A stretch of 64,000 nucleotides of DNA from Prostheceraeus crozeri (taxonomy: Eukaryota; Platyhelminthes; Polycladida; Euryleptidae). The notes below the pieces were generated by a model. That model was not told the origin of the DNA and ran no database searches. It worked only from the letters and a program-made list of their open reading frames with translations. Made by a program: the position numbers and the translations under genes. The stretch covers positions 74,501 through 138,500 of the forward strand of contig CAJQUW010009243.1 of the NCBI GenBank assembly GCA_907163375.1, written 5' to 3'. Of the stretch, positions 9,439 to 17,933 are shown one piece after another. How positions within the stretch are numbered: position 1 is the stretch's first letter; each line of letters begins with the position of its first letter.

Positions 9439-9662
9439 CATCTTTTGCATGGCAATTTGATCTATCGTTTATCTAATTTCATTGTTGTTAATTGCATTCA
9501 CGACATGGTTTAAGATGCTTTGGTGGACAATCGATCCCCGCTACTTGCCTTAATGTCGGCGGTCACAATTGTGACGTGTTATTTATTCATTGATTATTAT
9601 TGCCTTGACAACTGATGTGTGGTGGTGAGGGTTTGATCCTGCCAACTGACAGAGTCGCGTAA

Positions 9663-9736
9663 GTGGCTCGTAGCTCAGATGGTTAGAGCACAGGTCTAGT
9701 TAACCTTGGTCGTAGGTTCGAATCCTACCAGCCGCA
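9663..9736 (+). tRNA. tRNA-Thr(AGU)-like gene, array copy 16
   Basis: Same as copy 1 in arms, boxes and terminator. Confidence 0.7.
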
Positions 9737-9960
9737 CATCTTTTGCATGGCAATTTGATCTATCGTTTATCTAATTTCATTGTTGTTAATTGCATTCACG
9801 ACATGGTTTAAGATGCTTTGGTGGACAATCGATCCCCGCTACTTGCCTTAATGTCGGCGGTCACAATTGTGACGTGTTATTTATTCATTGATTATTATTG
9901 CCTTGACAACTGATGTGTGGTGGTGAGGGTTTGATCCTGCCAACTGACAGAGTCGCGTAA

Positions 9961-10034
9961 GTGGCTCGTAGCTCAGATGGTTAGAGCACAGGTCTAGTTA
10001 ACCTTGGTCGTAGGTTCGAATCCTACCAGCCGCA
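9961..10034 (+). tRNA. tRNA-Thr(AGU)-like gene, array copy 17
   Basis: Same as copy 1 in arms, boxes and terminator. Confidence 0.7.
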
Positions 10035-10258
10035 CATCTTTTGCATGGCAATTTGATCTATCGTTTATCTAATTTCATTGTTGTTAATTGCATTCACGAC
10101 ATGGTTTAAGATGCTTTGGTGGACAATCGATCCCCGCTACTTGCCTTAATGTCGGCGGTCACAATTGTGACGTGTTATTTATTCATTGATTATTATTGCC
10201 TTGACAACTGATGTGTGGTGGTGAGGGTTTGATCCTGCCAACTGACAGAGTCGCGTAA

Positions 10259-10332
10259 GTGGCTCGTAGCTCAGATGGTTAGAGCACAGGTCTAGTTAAC
10301 CTTGGTCGTAGGTTCGAATCCTACCAGCCGCA
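10259..10332 (+). tRNA. tRNA-Thr(AGU)-like gene, array copy 18
   Basis: Same as copy 1 in arms, boxes and terminator. Confidence 0.7.
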
Positions 10333-10556
10333 CATCTTTTGCATGGCAATTTGATCTATCGTTTATCTAATTTCATTGTTGTTAATTGCATTCACGACAT
10401 GGTTTAAGATGCTTTGGTGGACAATCGATCCCCGCTACTTGCCTTAATGTCGGCGGTCACAATTGTGACGTGTTATTTATTCATTGATTATTATTGCCTT
10501 GACAACTGATGTGTGGTGGTGAGGGTTTGATCCTGCCAACTGACAGAGTCGCGTAA

Positions 10557-10630
10557 GTGGCTCGTAGCTCAGATGGTTAGAGCACAGGTCTAGTTAACCT
10601 TGGTCGTAGGTTCGAATCCTACCAGCCGCA
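10557..10630 (+). tRNA. tRNA-Thr(AGU)-like gene, array copy 19
   Basis: Same as copy 1 in arms, boxes and terminator. Confidence 0.7.
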
Positions 10631-10854
10631 CATCTTTTGCATGGCAATTTGATCTATCGTTTATCTAATTTCATTGTTGTTAATTGCATTCACGACATGG
10701 TTTAAGATGCTTTGGTGGACAATCGATCCCCGCTACTTGCCTTAATGTCGGCGGTCACAATTGTGACGTGTTATTTATTCATTGATTATTATTGCCTTGA
10801 CAACTGATGTGTGGTGGTGAGGGTTTGATCCTGCCAACTGACAGAGTCGCGTAA

Positions 10855-10928
10855 GTGGCTCGTAGCTCAGATGGTTAGAGCACAGGTCTAGTTAACCTTG
10901 GTCGTAGGTTCGAATCCTACCAGCCGCA
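10855..10928 (+). tRNA. tRNA-Thr(AGU)-like gene, array copy 20
   Basis: Same as copy 1 in arms, boxes and terminator. Confidence 0.7.
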
Positions 10929-11152
10929 CATCTTTTGCATGGCAATTTGATCTATCGTTTATCTAATTTCATTGTTGTTAATTGCATTCACGACATGGTT
11001 TAAGATGCTTTGGTGGACAATCGATCCCCGCTACTTGCCTTAATGTCAGCGGTCACAATTGTGACGTGTTATTTATTCATTGATTATTATTGCCTTGACA
11101 ACTGATGTGTGGTGGTGAGGGTTTGATCCTGCCAACTGACAGAGTCGCGTAA

Positions 11153-11226
11153 GTGGCTCATAGCTCAGATGGTTAGAGCACAGGTCTAGTTAACCTTGGT
11201 CGTAGGTTCGAATCCTACCAGCCGCA
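11153..11226 (+). tRNA. tRNA-Thr(AGU)-like gene, array copy 21 (variant)
   Basis: The base before T8 is A instead of G (GCTCATAGCTC at 11160), which removes the pair at the base of the acceptor stem. This unit has two further transitions outside the gene (near 11047 and 11253), so it is the most diverged copy. Confidence 0.65.
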
Positions 11227-11450
11227 CATCTTTTGCATGGCAATTTGATCTATTGTTTATCTAATTTCATTGTTGTTAATTGCATTCACGACATGGTTTA
11301 AGATGCTTTGGTGGACAATCGATCCCCGCTACTTGCCTTAATGTCGGCGGTCACAATTGTGACGTGTTATTTATTCATTGATTATTATTGCCTTGACAAC
11401 TGATGTGTGGTGGTGAGGGTTTGATCCTGCCAACTGACAGAGTCGCGTAA

Positions 11451-11524
11451 GTGGCTCGTAGCTCAGATGGTTAGAGCACAGGTCTAGTTAACCTTGGTCG
11501 TAGGTTCGAATCCTACCAGCCGCA
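11451..11524 (+). tRNA. tRNA-Thr(AGU)-like gene, array copy 22
   Basis: Same as copy 1 in arms, boxes and terminator. Confidence 0.7.
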
Positions 11525-11748
11525 CATCTTTTGCATGGCAATTTGATCTATCGTTTATCTAATTTCATTGTTGTTAATTGCATTCACGACATGGTTTAAG
11601 ATGCTTTGGTGGACAATCGATCCCCGCTACTTGCCTTAATGTCGGCGGTCACAATTGTGACGTGTTATTTATTCATTGATTATTATTGCCTTGACAACTG
11701 ATGTGTGGTGGTGAGGGTTTGATCCTGCCAACTGACAGAGTCGCGTAA

Positions 11749-11822
11749 GTGGCTCGTAGCTCAGATGGTTAGAGCACAGGTCTAGTTAACCTTGGTCGTA
11801 GGTTCGAATCCTACCAGCCGCA
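11749..11822 (+). tRNA. tRNA-Thr(AGU)-like gene, array copy 23
   Basis: Same as copy 1 in arms, boxes and terminator. Confidence 0.7.
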
Positions 11823-12046
11823 CATCTTTTGCATGGCAATTTGATCTATCGTTTATCTAATTTCATTGTTGTTAATTGCATTCACGACATGGTTTAAGAT
11901 GCTTTGGTGGACAATCGATCCCCGCTACTTGCCTTAATGTCGGCGGTCACAATTGTGACGTGTTATTTATTCATTGATTATTATTGCCTTGACAACTGAT
12001 GTGTGGTGGTGAGGGTTTGATCCTGCCAACTGACAGAGTCGCGTAA

Positions 12047-12120
12047 GTGGCTCGTAGCTCAGATGGTTAGAGCACAGGTCTAGTTAACCTTGGTCGTAGG
12101 TTCGAATCCTACCAGCCGCA
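12047..12120 (+). tRNA. tRNA-Thr(AGU)-like gene, array copy 24
   Basis: Same as copy 1 in arms, boxes and terminator. Confidence 0.7.
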
Positions 12121-12344
12121 CATCTTTTGCATGGCAATTTGATCTATCGTTTATCTAATTTCATTGTTGTTAATTGCATTCACGACATGGTTTAAGATGC
12201 TTTGGTGGACAATCGATCCCCGCTACTTGCCTTAATGTCGGCGGTCACAATTGTGACGTGTTATTTATTCATTGATTATTATTGCCTTGACAACTGATGT
12301 GTGGTGGTGAGGGTTTGATCCTGCCAACTGACAGAGTCGCGTAA

Positions 12345-12418
12345 GTGGCTCGTAGCTCAGATGGTTAGAGCACAGGTCTAGTTAACCTTGGTCGTAGGTT
12401 CGAATCCTACCAGCCGCA
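12345..12418 (+). tRNA. tRNA-Thr(AGU)-like gene, array copy 25
   Basis: Same as copy 1 in arms, boxes and terminator. Confidence 0.7.
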
Positions 12419-12642
12419 CATCTTTTGCATGGCAATTTGATCTATCGTTTATCTAATTTCATTGTTGTTAATTGCATTCACGACATGGTTTAAGATGCTT
12501 TGGTGGACAATCGATCCCCGCTACTTGCCTTAATGTCGGCGGTCACAATTGTGACGTGTTATTTATTCATTGATTATTATTGCCTTGACAACTGATGTGT
12601 GGTGGTGAGGGTTTGATCCTGCCAACTGACAGAGTCGCGTAA

Positions 12643-12716
12643 GTGGCTCGTAGCTCAGATGGTTAGAGCACAGGTCTAGTTAACCTTGGTCGTAGGTTCG
12701 AATCCTACCAGCCGCA
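12643..12716 (+). tRNA. tRNA-Thr(AGU)-like gene, array copy 26 (last)
   Basis: Same as copy 1. This last core ends at 12765, directly before the right TTAA and integrase sequence, without a linker. Confidence 0.7.
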
Positions 12717-12765
12717 CATCTTTTGCATGGCAATTTGATCTATCGTTTATCTAATTTCATTGTTG

Positions 12766-12769
12766 TTAA
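12766..12769. repeat. Right TTAA flank of the tRNA-like array
   Basis: TTAA follows the last core at the point where the sequence changes from array to integrase coding sequence (ATACATGGTGGG). It pairs with the TTAA at 5053-5056. Confidence 0.6.
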
Positions 12770-13624
12770 ATACATGGTGGGTCTAAATTTTGTATTTACT
12801 TCATCCACAAAAAACTCTTCTTCATTCCAATTAGGTAGATACCCCTTCTCAAATGTAGACTTAACCTTTGAAATCCGAACTCTATCACCAACATTAATTT
12901 TCTTTTCATTGGAAATGTTTTTCGCTTTCTTATCATACAATCGAAGCCATACATCCATCGCATTATCTGGGGTAACATCAACTGGTTTCATCTTAATGAT
13001 TCGATGGTAGCTTTCATTGTAATTCTTAACAAATTTCTGCAGCTCACCTACCCAAACATGTGTATTTTTTGCAGTGAAATAGCGCCATATTTTTGTCTTC
13101 AGTGTGCGATTGAACCTCTCAACCATGGCAGCTTTATAAGCACTTTTGACACTAAACAATTCCACATTATGACTTTTAAGGAGACTTCGAACATGAGAGT
13201 TTTCGAATTCCTTCCCTTGATCGGTCTGTATTCTTTGCGGAACACGCCCCTCATCGAAAATGCTCTGAAAAGCCGCTTCAACTTCTGGTCTTCGTTTAGA
13301 TTTCAGCGCACGTGCCCAAGCATATCGAGATAAAATATCTATTACGGTTAAGATGTATTTATAGCCATCATTGTACTGTGATATCTGTTTCATGTCAGCC
13401 AAGTCCGCTTGCCATTGACTATCTATATTGTTAACAACATATTTTCTTGTTGGAAACCGCTTTCTCGCATTTTTGTGAAGAGTGTAAGTCGGTTGACTCC
13501 TCAACCACTTCTTGACTTTCTCTATTCCCACACCTGCTGCACGAGCTAGAACCTCCGGACGACTGAAACTTGCGGGATGATTTAAGTCGTAATAAATCTT
13601 TCTGAGTTTCACTGCTGTACTCAT
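12770..13624 (-). pseudogene. Polinton rve-family integrase, N-terminal and catalytic part
   Basis: Relative of the C. elegans 'transposon-derived protein F54H12.3' integrase. From the Met of MSTAVKLRKIYYDLNHPASF there is an N-terminal helical region, a RKRFPTRKYVVNNIDSQW lead-in, then the RNase-H-like catalytic core. The first Asp is in WQADLADMKQ, the second in IQTDQGKEFEN, and the Glu in AMVERFNRTLKTKIWRYF. A KVGDRVRISK-like SH3-type strand (INVGDRVRISKVKSTFEKG) follows. The frame is also open 21 residues further upstream to 13687, but the Met at 13624 matches the family start better. The chromodomain end of the gene lies beyond the array, at 4814-5056. The enzyme would insert the Polinton DNA; the gene is interrupted by the array. 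Confidence 0.9.
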
Positions 13625-13791
13625 CGTCTTTGTTCTGATTTGCACGCGTATTACTCGCACAGCAACTGCTAACACAATTGATATCAACCTCTATGCCCTC
13701 TTCTCCTTTGCCTTCGAGCGCAGATTTCAAACAACAGCAAAATTTTTGTAACGACATAATATGAGAGAGGCAAGGCTTAATTCATATTTGC

Positions 13792-14472
13792 TTAATATTT
13801 ACTATACTCCTTCGCAACACGCATTGAGCGCCTAGTAGCTCTTTTTGGTTGCAGATCATCGGGATCTGCAAGCTCTCGCTCGACCGCCATCGTGGGTGTT
13901 TTACTCTTTGATCCATCTTGTAAGTGACCCTTATCCAATTCATTCACAGTCGGTCCTCCAATAATATTGTGAGGTACATTTTGATCAGATAAAATTTTCT
14001 GAAAATATGACCACCCTTGTGGTGCACCTAGTTTTCGCCTTACATCTCTGACAGCATATTGTAGAAGGTCATCTATGTGACTATTTCTAATAACATCACC
14101 AGTTGTTTCATCTATTATCTCCCCTCTCTCATTGAACTTCACATGTGGATCAATGAAGTCAAATAATCGCTCAGCGCGCACACGATATGGTCGAGGTGTT
14201 GACAAGGTTATAAATCGTCGCAACTTGTCACGAATCTGTCGCCTCTCGTCAATGTTTTCAGCTGCTAACTGCATTCGTCGATAGGGATCCTTAATCTTCT
14301 GAATTTCCATATCCTTTTGTGTTAGTTCCTTAAGTTGATTCGTAATAGGTTGATCTATATTTTTGACTTCCTGTGCACTTTGTAATGTAGTCAATTGTAC
14401 ATACTCCTCTTGAGGAATGACTACCATCTTTGAATACGACATGTTTGAAAATAATAAGGCAACAAAGTACAT
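13792..14472 (-). CDS. Conserved Polinton protein of unknown function
   Basis: 226 residues as listed; the likely start is the internal Met of MSYSKMVVIPQEEYVQL (14442), because the ten residues before it look unconserved. A charged helical first half (QLKELTQKDMEIQKIKDPYRRMQ) is followed by a region with FIDPHVKFNERGEIID and DDLLQYAVRDVRRKLGAPQGW, then a low-complexity tail. Similar proteins sit between integrase and ATPase genes in other Polintons, so a virion or replication role is likely, but I do not recognise a catalytic motif. It ends 10 bp from the ATPase stop-side boundary, consistent with one transcript unit. Confidence 0.6.
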   Translation of the reverse strand: MYFVALLFSNMSYSKMVVIPQEEYVQLTTLQSAQEVKNIDQPITNQLKELTQKDMEIQKIKDPYRRMQLAAENIDERRQIRDKLRRFITLSTPRPYRVRAERLFDFIDPHVKFNERGEIIDETTGDVIRNSHIDDLLQYAVRDVRRKLGAPQGWSYFQKILSDQNVPHNIIGGPTVNELDKGHLQDGSKSKTPTMAVERELADPDDLQPKRATRRSMRVAKEYSKY

Positions 14473-14481
14473 TGCTTAAAA

Positions 14482-15117
14482 CTAACTGTGAACCGAGAAA
14501 ACTGTCATTGGTTCAGCGGAATTAGGTATGATATTTGTTCGAAATCGAAGTCGTTCCGGACATTCCTGGGTTAGATCAATAAATAGATAACCATGTGGTT
14601 TCTTTGTTACATCTTCATATATTTTTGAAAGTACTTTAGGTTGTTGAGGTAATATCTGTCTACTGAGATGATGTATCTGACTGCTATCTCTTGGATTTTT
14701 AAATATTGCCAAATAATGTGTATTCAAACTTCTAGTTCTTTGCTCTTTCCCTCCATCGAAGATGTTTTGGGTGATGTAGATAATAAAAGCTTCCCTATGA
14801 TGTGCAGTTTGAATGAACATTTCAGTTACATCCTTTGAAGATTTGCTTTCTCGTAATAGATCATCTAATACTAGTAAGTCACCTGCTTTGATATCCTCAG
14901 TTGATGGCAACCCTTGCTTCACCTCATAACCTTTCTGGCGAAGTGCAGAATGTAGTTGTGGTTGAAATATTCCATAATACCATTTGACTCTCTTAATTTC
15001 CTTGTTAAACATTTCATTTCTATATTGTAGCAATTCAGTTACAAATGTAGTTTTACCGGACTGACTTGGTCCAGCGACACACATTGTGCGATCAGTGAAT
15101 AGACGAAAATCTGTCAT
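14482..15117 (-). CDS. FtsK/A32-type DNA-packaging ATPase
   Basis: 211 residues. Walker A is MCVAGPSQSGKTTFVTELL (residues about 12-30) and Walker B is GDLLVLDDLLRE (about 78-89). A downstream IIYITQNIFDGG segment corresponds to the sensor-like strand ending in Gln-Asn, typical of A32-like ATPases. The length is normal for the Polinton enzyme. The family pumps viral-type DNA into capsids, which fits the neighbouring capsid, core and protease genes. The start is the Met of MTDFRLFTDRTMCVAG, close to the conserved N-terminus. Confidence 0.9.
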   Translation of the reverse strand: MTDFRLFTDRTMCVAGPSQSGKTTFVTELLQYRNEMFNKEIKRVKWYYGIFQPQLHSALRQKGYEVKQGLPSTEDIKAGDLLVLDDLLRESKSSKDVTEMFIQTAHHREAFIIYITQNIFDGGKEQRTRSLNTHYLAIFKNPRDSSQIHHLSRQILPQQPKVLSKIYEDVTKKPHGYLFIDLTQECPERLRFRTNIIPNSAEPMTVFSVHS

Positions 15118-15258
15118 CTTATAATTCCATTAACATTAAACTCATCATCCCACTAATTTTGCTTAGAACAACAAAACAGACACATGTTCCAGATCAAGTT
15201 TATTTACATTCAGAATAGAAACTTTCAAGTTACATTTACAAATTAAAACATTTACAAA
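15118..15258. other. Intergenic region with minus-strand poly(A) signal
   Basis: Between the ATPase start and the next gene's end. TTTATT near 15199-15204 reads AATAAA on the minus strand and could end the upstream transcript. Confidence 0.4.
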
Positions 15259-15994
15259 TTAAAACATTTGTGTTTCCTCATCACAATTAGGATTATAAAA
15301 AGTTTTCAAGTCAGCGTCTTGGCGCTTCAACTTCAATTTAGGATTCCCATCTTTAGATTTCCGCCCTCGCTTTTTGCTCTCTTCCTTCCCATCACTTGAA
15401 GCAGTCTTATCAATGTTAATTAAACATTTATCAATTGGTAGTGGTTCATAGACTAGTTGAAGAACCTTCATTTGCAAAGATGCGACTTTACCAGTCGAAC
15501 CATGTGAACCAATATAAAGTCCGGTAACGTGCACTAAGCCCATATAGCGGCCCCGTTTTGAGATCCTCACATTCCATCGCGTTTGTAAAGAGATCGAATG
15601 CTTGAAAATGATCCGATAGTTTTAAAAACAGTGTATCGAATTCCGGCAATTCCTTATAACCAACTCCTTCCTCTAATGCCTTTCTCCAATGAGTGGGAGC
15701 ACTTTCAGGCAGCTCAACACATTCTTTCGCGAAAGAGTCAATAGTTTTAAGAATCACCTGTTGCCATTTTGGAAAAGTCACTCGCATTTGTCTCATATTG
15801 CTATACCCTGATGTAGACATACCATTACTGTGGAAGAATGGAACTTGAAGATAAAAGCCATCATCACCATAATTCAAGGTTTGAAAGTAGAACGTATTTC
15901 CAATCCCTTGCACCTTTCGTGTCGGACGAAGCTTCAAGAGATCTTGCTCAAAAGCGTCACCTTCCTCTCTGATTGTATACATTTTCTGAGTCAT
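15259..15994 (-). pseudogene. Polinton gene of unknown function, lysine-rich tail (broken)
   Basis: Two neighbouring frames on the same strand give one plausible gene of about 240 residues that looks broken about once. The first part has FYFQTLNYGDDGFYLQVPFF and TFPKWQQVILKTIDSFAKEC. The later part has YMGLVHVTGLYIGSHGSTGK, and the end is basic (KKRGRKSKDGNPKLKLKR). The mixture of beta-rich stretches and a basic tail would suit a nucleic-acid-binding protein such as an OB-fold type, but I see no diagnostic motif. It has its own TATA-type promoter at 16079-16104. Confidence 0.5.
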
Positions 15995-16078
15995 GTTTCA
16001 ACAAGTACTAATTCGGAGCTTTCAACCAGCGCAAATGAATTGTCACTTGAAAGTGGTAAAATATCATTAAAGCGTCTT

Positions 16079-16104
16079 CCTTATATACACCTATATATGA
16101 CTCA
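16079..16104 (-). promoter_or_regulatory. TATA box with upstream AP-1-type site
   Basis: On the minus strand TATATAAGG (16087-16079) lies 85 bp before the ATG at 15994, and TGAGTCA (16104-16098) lies 10 bp upstream of it. The same 9-mer and heptamer recur before the 207-residue gene (17337-17400). Confidence 0.55.
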
Positions 16105-16145
16105 TCAATCAAAGTGATGACGTGTCACTTTATCATTCGCTAACC

Positions 16146-16538
16146 TTATATTAACATTGCAGCAGTTGCTGCAATCCTTCCAAGCGGACTATTGATTACA
16201 CCATTAATACTGTTTCCGATATCATTTAACATACTTAGAAACCCACCACCACCGCGCTGAATTAAGTTTCGCCTTTTCTTATCACTACTCCTTGGATTTG
16301 AAAACTTTTTAATGCTATTCAAAGAGCCAGCATTCAACAGAGGCTTGTAAATAGGTAGACATTTGTGTATTGCAAAAGCTAAATCACGAATGAAATCATC
16401 ACTTGAATTTTGAATCAATTTACACTTCTTCTTATTATCATGTATCCTGTTTAACTTTCGCAACGCCTTTTTAAACTGACTTGAAGGTTTGAAGGACCGT
16501 TTCGATTGACGAGAAGATGCCTTACGTTTTACAGACAT
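16146..16538 (-). CDS. Small basic Polinton protein with Gly-rich hydrophobic C-terminus
   Basis: 130 residues. The first 45 residues are rich in Lys, Arg and Ser (MSVKRKASSRQSKRSF). A middle segment DDFIRDLAFAIHKCLPIYK is followed by KRRNLIQRGGGGFLSML and a hydrophobic end (GRIAATAAMLI). Small proteins with a 'RRxLIQxGGGFL' motif followed by a hydrophobic C-terminus accompany many Polintons. A membrane-active or capsid-cement role is possible, but no function is established from sequence. Confidence 0.5.
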   Translation of the reverse strand: MSVKRKASSRQSKRSFKPSSQFKKALRKLNRIHDNKKKCKLIQNSSDDFIRDLAFAIHKCLPIYKPLLNAGSLNSIKKFSNPRSSDKKRRNLIQRGGGGFLSMLNDIGNSINGVINSPLGRIAATAAMLI

Positions 16539-16666
16539 TTTTATTCTAATATGGAAATAGATAATACAATTACAATTTTTGCTTAGTACTTACAACATTA
16601 TATACAAAAGTTTACAAGCATTCACACAGAGTTTGTTGCGGGTACTTATAAAATTACATAAAACAC
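16539..16666. other. Short intergenic region
   Basis: 128 bp between two minus-strand genes. It is AT-rich with no clear TATA box. Confidence 0.4.
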
Positions 16667-17290
16667 TTAACAAGTTGTAGAGGGAAACTGATATACACTC
16701 ACATCGGCTAGAGTCTGATTTGTAGCAGTTATGAGCTGCTCAATGTCTTTCATTAGATGTTTTGAAATTGGACAGCACATACAGCAGGGCTTTGAATGGA
16801 AAGTCTTTAAAATATTGGCATAGTATGCCCGCAAACTGATTACCTCAGAATGTCCTTGAGCAGCCACATTGATGCTTACTGATGGCGGTCCACTGAACAA
16901 GTCCAGTTTGCATTTGTCACCCTTCTCGTCATAGTAGCTGGAGGTGATAATGTCATGGAGACATGTGTTGAGTTTCCGTTGGATACTGCTGCACCAACAG
17001 CGAGAGTATTCCGGTACAATCTCCGTTTGAGCTAGTGGGCGAAATACTTCATTGAGCCAGAATCTTGCAACTCGTGTAAGAGCGTTGTTCACGACTCTCA
17101 TCAACATTCTCTGCACCACAACGTCCTCTCCGCAGCGGAAATACTTCACTATTTCCTCCATCAGATCCACCAAATCCGCTTTATAGCCAGTTATATTCAC
17201 GGCAGAATAAAATATATTGCCCGTGAAGAGTTGACTTCGGTAAATTATTGAAATGGGAATGTTGGTAGTGAACGACATGCTGATTGACAT
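16667..17290 (-). CDS. Polinton accessory gene, Cys-containing, unknown function
   Basis: 207 residues, fully open. I do not recognise a family. A helical middle (DLVDLMEEIVKYFRCGEDVVVQ) precedes a Cys pair (SRCWCSSIQ), and a second Cys cluster SKPCCMCCPISKHL lies near residues 167-180, which may bind zinc. It is preceded by a TATATAAGG box about 47 bp before the ATG, giving a leader of about 20 bases. It lies between the RING gene and the small basic protein gene, in the part of the element where accessory genes are found. Confidence 0.5.
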   Translation of the reverse strand: MSISMSFTTNIPISIIYRSQLFTGNIFYSAVNITGYKADLVDLMEEIVKYFRCGEDVVVQRMLMRVVNNALTRVARFWLNEVFRPLAQTEIVPEYSRCWCSSIQRKLNTCLHDIITSSYYDEKGDKCKLDLFSGPPSVSINVAAQGHSEVISLRAYYANILKTFHSKPCCMCCPISKHLMKDIEQLITATNQTLADVSVYQFPSTTC

Positions 17291-17336
17291 TGTATTAGCC
17301 TCAAATTATGCTTGAAATAGAACGGTACAATGTCCT

Positions 17337-17400
17337 CCTTATATAGAAAAGTCAAACAAAGACACAATAGTGACCAATCACAGACCTGCATGATGACTCA
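17337..17400 (-). promoter_or_regulatory. TATA box with upstream AP-1-type site (second instance)
   Basis: TATATAAGG (17345-17337) and TGAGTCA (17400-17394, inside the near-palindrome TGATGAGTCATCA) on the minus strand, ahead of the ATG at 17290. The TATA 9-mer is identical to that at 16079-16087; the spacing to the AP-1 site is longer (about 48 bp). Confidence 0.55.
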
Positions 17401-17913
17401 TCATGCACGATATACAGTGACTGTTGAAGATATTTCTTCATCGCAAAGGGGACAAGATGAAGTTTCAAAGGGTACATAACATGTAGAACACATAACGCTA
17501 TGAGAACATGGCAAAAAGAGAAGGGATCGTTCCTGTTTAAAACATTTAACGCAGTTCCGTTCACATAATAATTTAAATGTCTCTTGTTCTAATTTCCTTC
17601 TGAAGTCACTTTTATTGGGAGAACTTTTTATTAAAACACTGTCAGATGTCTCCTTCTTTCCATATCGTTCCAATTTGATCCTCCTAATTTCACTATCATT
17701 GCAGTGTAGCATGGAGAAATCCTCTATCCACCTACGATCCAAATTGTGATTCATAGCATGCTCATCTAGATCAATTAGTCGATCAACTAAATCACCAGCA
17801 TTGATATTTTCACTGAGATTTGTTACAGTTTCTATGGCTTTGAAAGAATATCCAAGGTCTCTTGCGACAACCCACGACGTTGGGATACTAGTCATCATTA
17901 TGTATGTCATCAA
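17401..17913 (-). CDS. RING-finger protein, IAP/E3-type, Polinton accessory gene
   Basis: 170 residues. The C-terminal 50 residues form a C3HC4 RING: CVKCFKQERSLLFLPCSHSVMCSTCYVPFE followed by CPLCDEEI. The LFLPCxHxxMCxxC spacing is that of inhibitor-of-apoptosis and Mind-bomb type rings. Near the N-terminus, VARDLGYSFKAIETVTNLSE looks like a UBA-type three-helix segment. A ubiquitin-ligase role is likely; viruses of many groups carry such proteins to block host defence or apoptosis. The Met at 17898 or 17895 may be the real start, because the TATA box lies at 17926-17933, only 13 bp before the first Met. No BIR domain is seen. Confidence 0.7.
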   Translation of the reverse strand: MMTYIMMTSIPTSWVVARDLGYSFKAIETVTNLSENINAGDLVDRLIDLDEHAMNHNLDRRWIEDFSMLHCNDSEIRRIKLERYGKKETSDSVLIKSSPNKSDFRRKLEQETFKLLCERNCVKCFKQERSLLFLPCSHSVMCSTCYVPFETSSCPLCDEEISSTVTVYRA

Positions 17914-17925
17914 AAAACTATCTCA

Positions 17926-17933
17926 TATTTATA
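17926..17933 (-). promoter_or_regulatory. TATA box of the RING gene
   Basis: TATAAATA on the minus strand. With usual spacing, transcription would begin near 17900, favouring an initiator Met at 17898 or 17895. Confidence 0.5.

Larger units (their letters stand above)
5057..12765 (+). repeat. 26-copy tandem array of a 262-bp tRNA-bearing core with 36-bp linkers
   Basis: The period is 298 bp. Each unit is a 262-bp core (TGGACAATCG ... CATTGTTG) followed by a 36-bp linker that begins with TTAA and ends GATGCTTTGG. The first core begins right after the left TTAA and the last core ends right before the right TTAA, so linkers occur only between cores. The arithmetic closes: 26 x 262 + 25 x 36 = 7712, minus three single-base deletions (one in copy 7, two in copy 9), equals the observed 7709 bp. 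Copies look almost identical by eye. Copy 21 has three G>A/C>T transitions (near 11047, 11160 and 11253). Each core holds a tRNA-Thr-like gene in its second half and a 14-bp palindrome in its first half. The linker is not integrase sequence, so at least two cores joined by a linker existed before or during insertion. Confidence 0.95.

Noticed and set aside
5057-12765. CRISPR array
   Set aside because: Spacing is regular, but the linkers are identical rather than unique and each unit is a pol III gene; the host is an animal.
13431-13757. 108-residue Cys/Ser-rich frame overlapping the integrase start
   Set aside because: It lies on the same strand in another frame of clear integrase coding sequence and has low-complexity composition.
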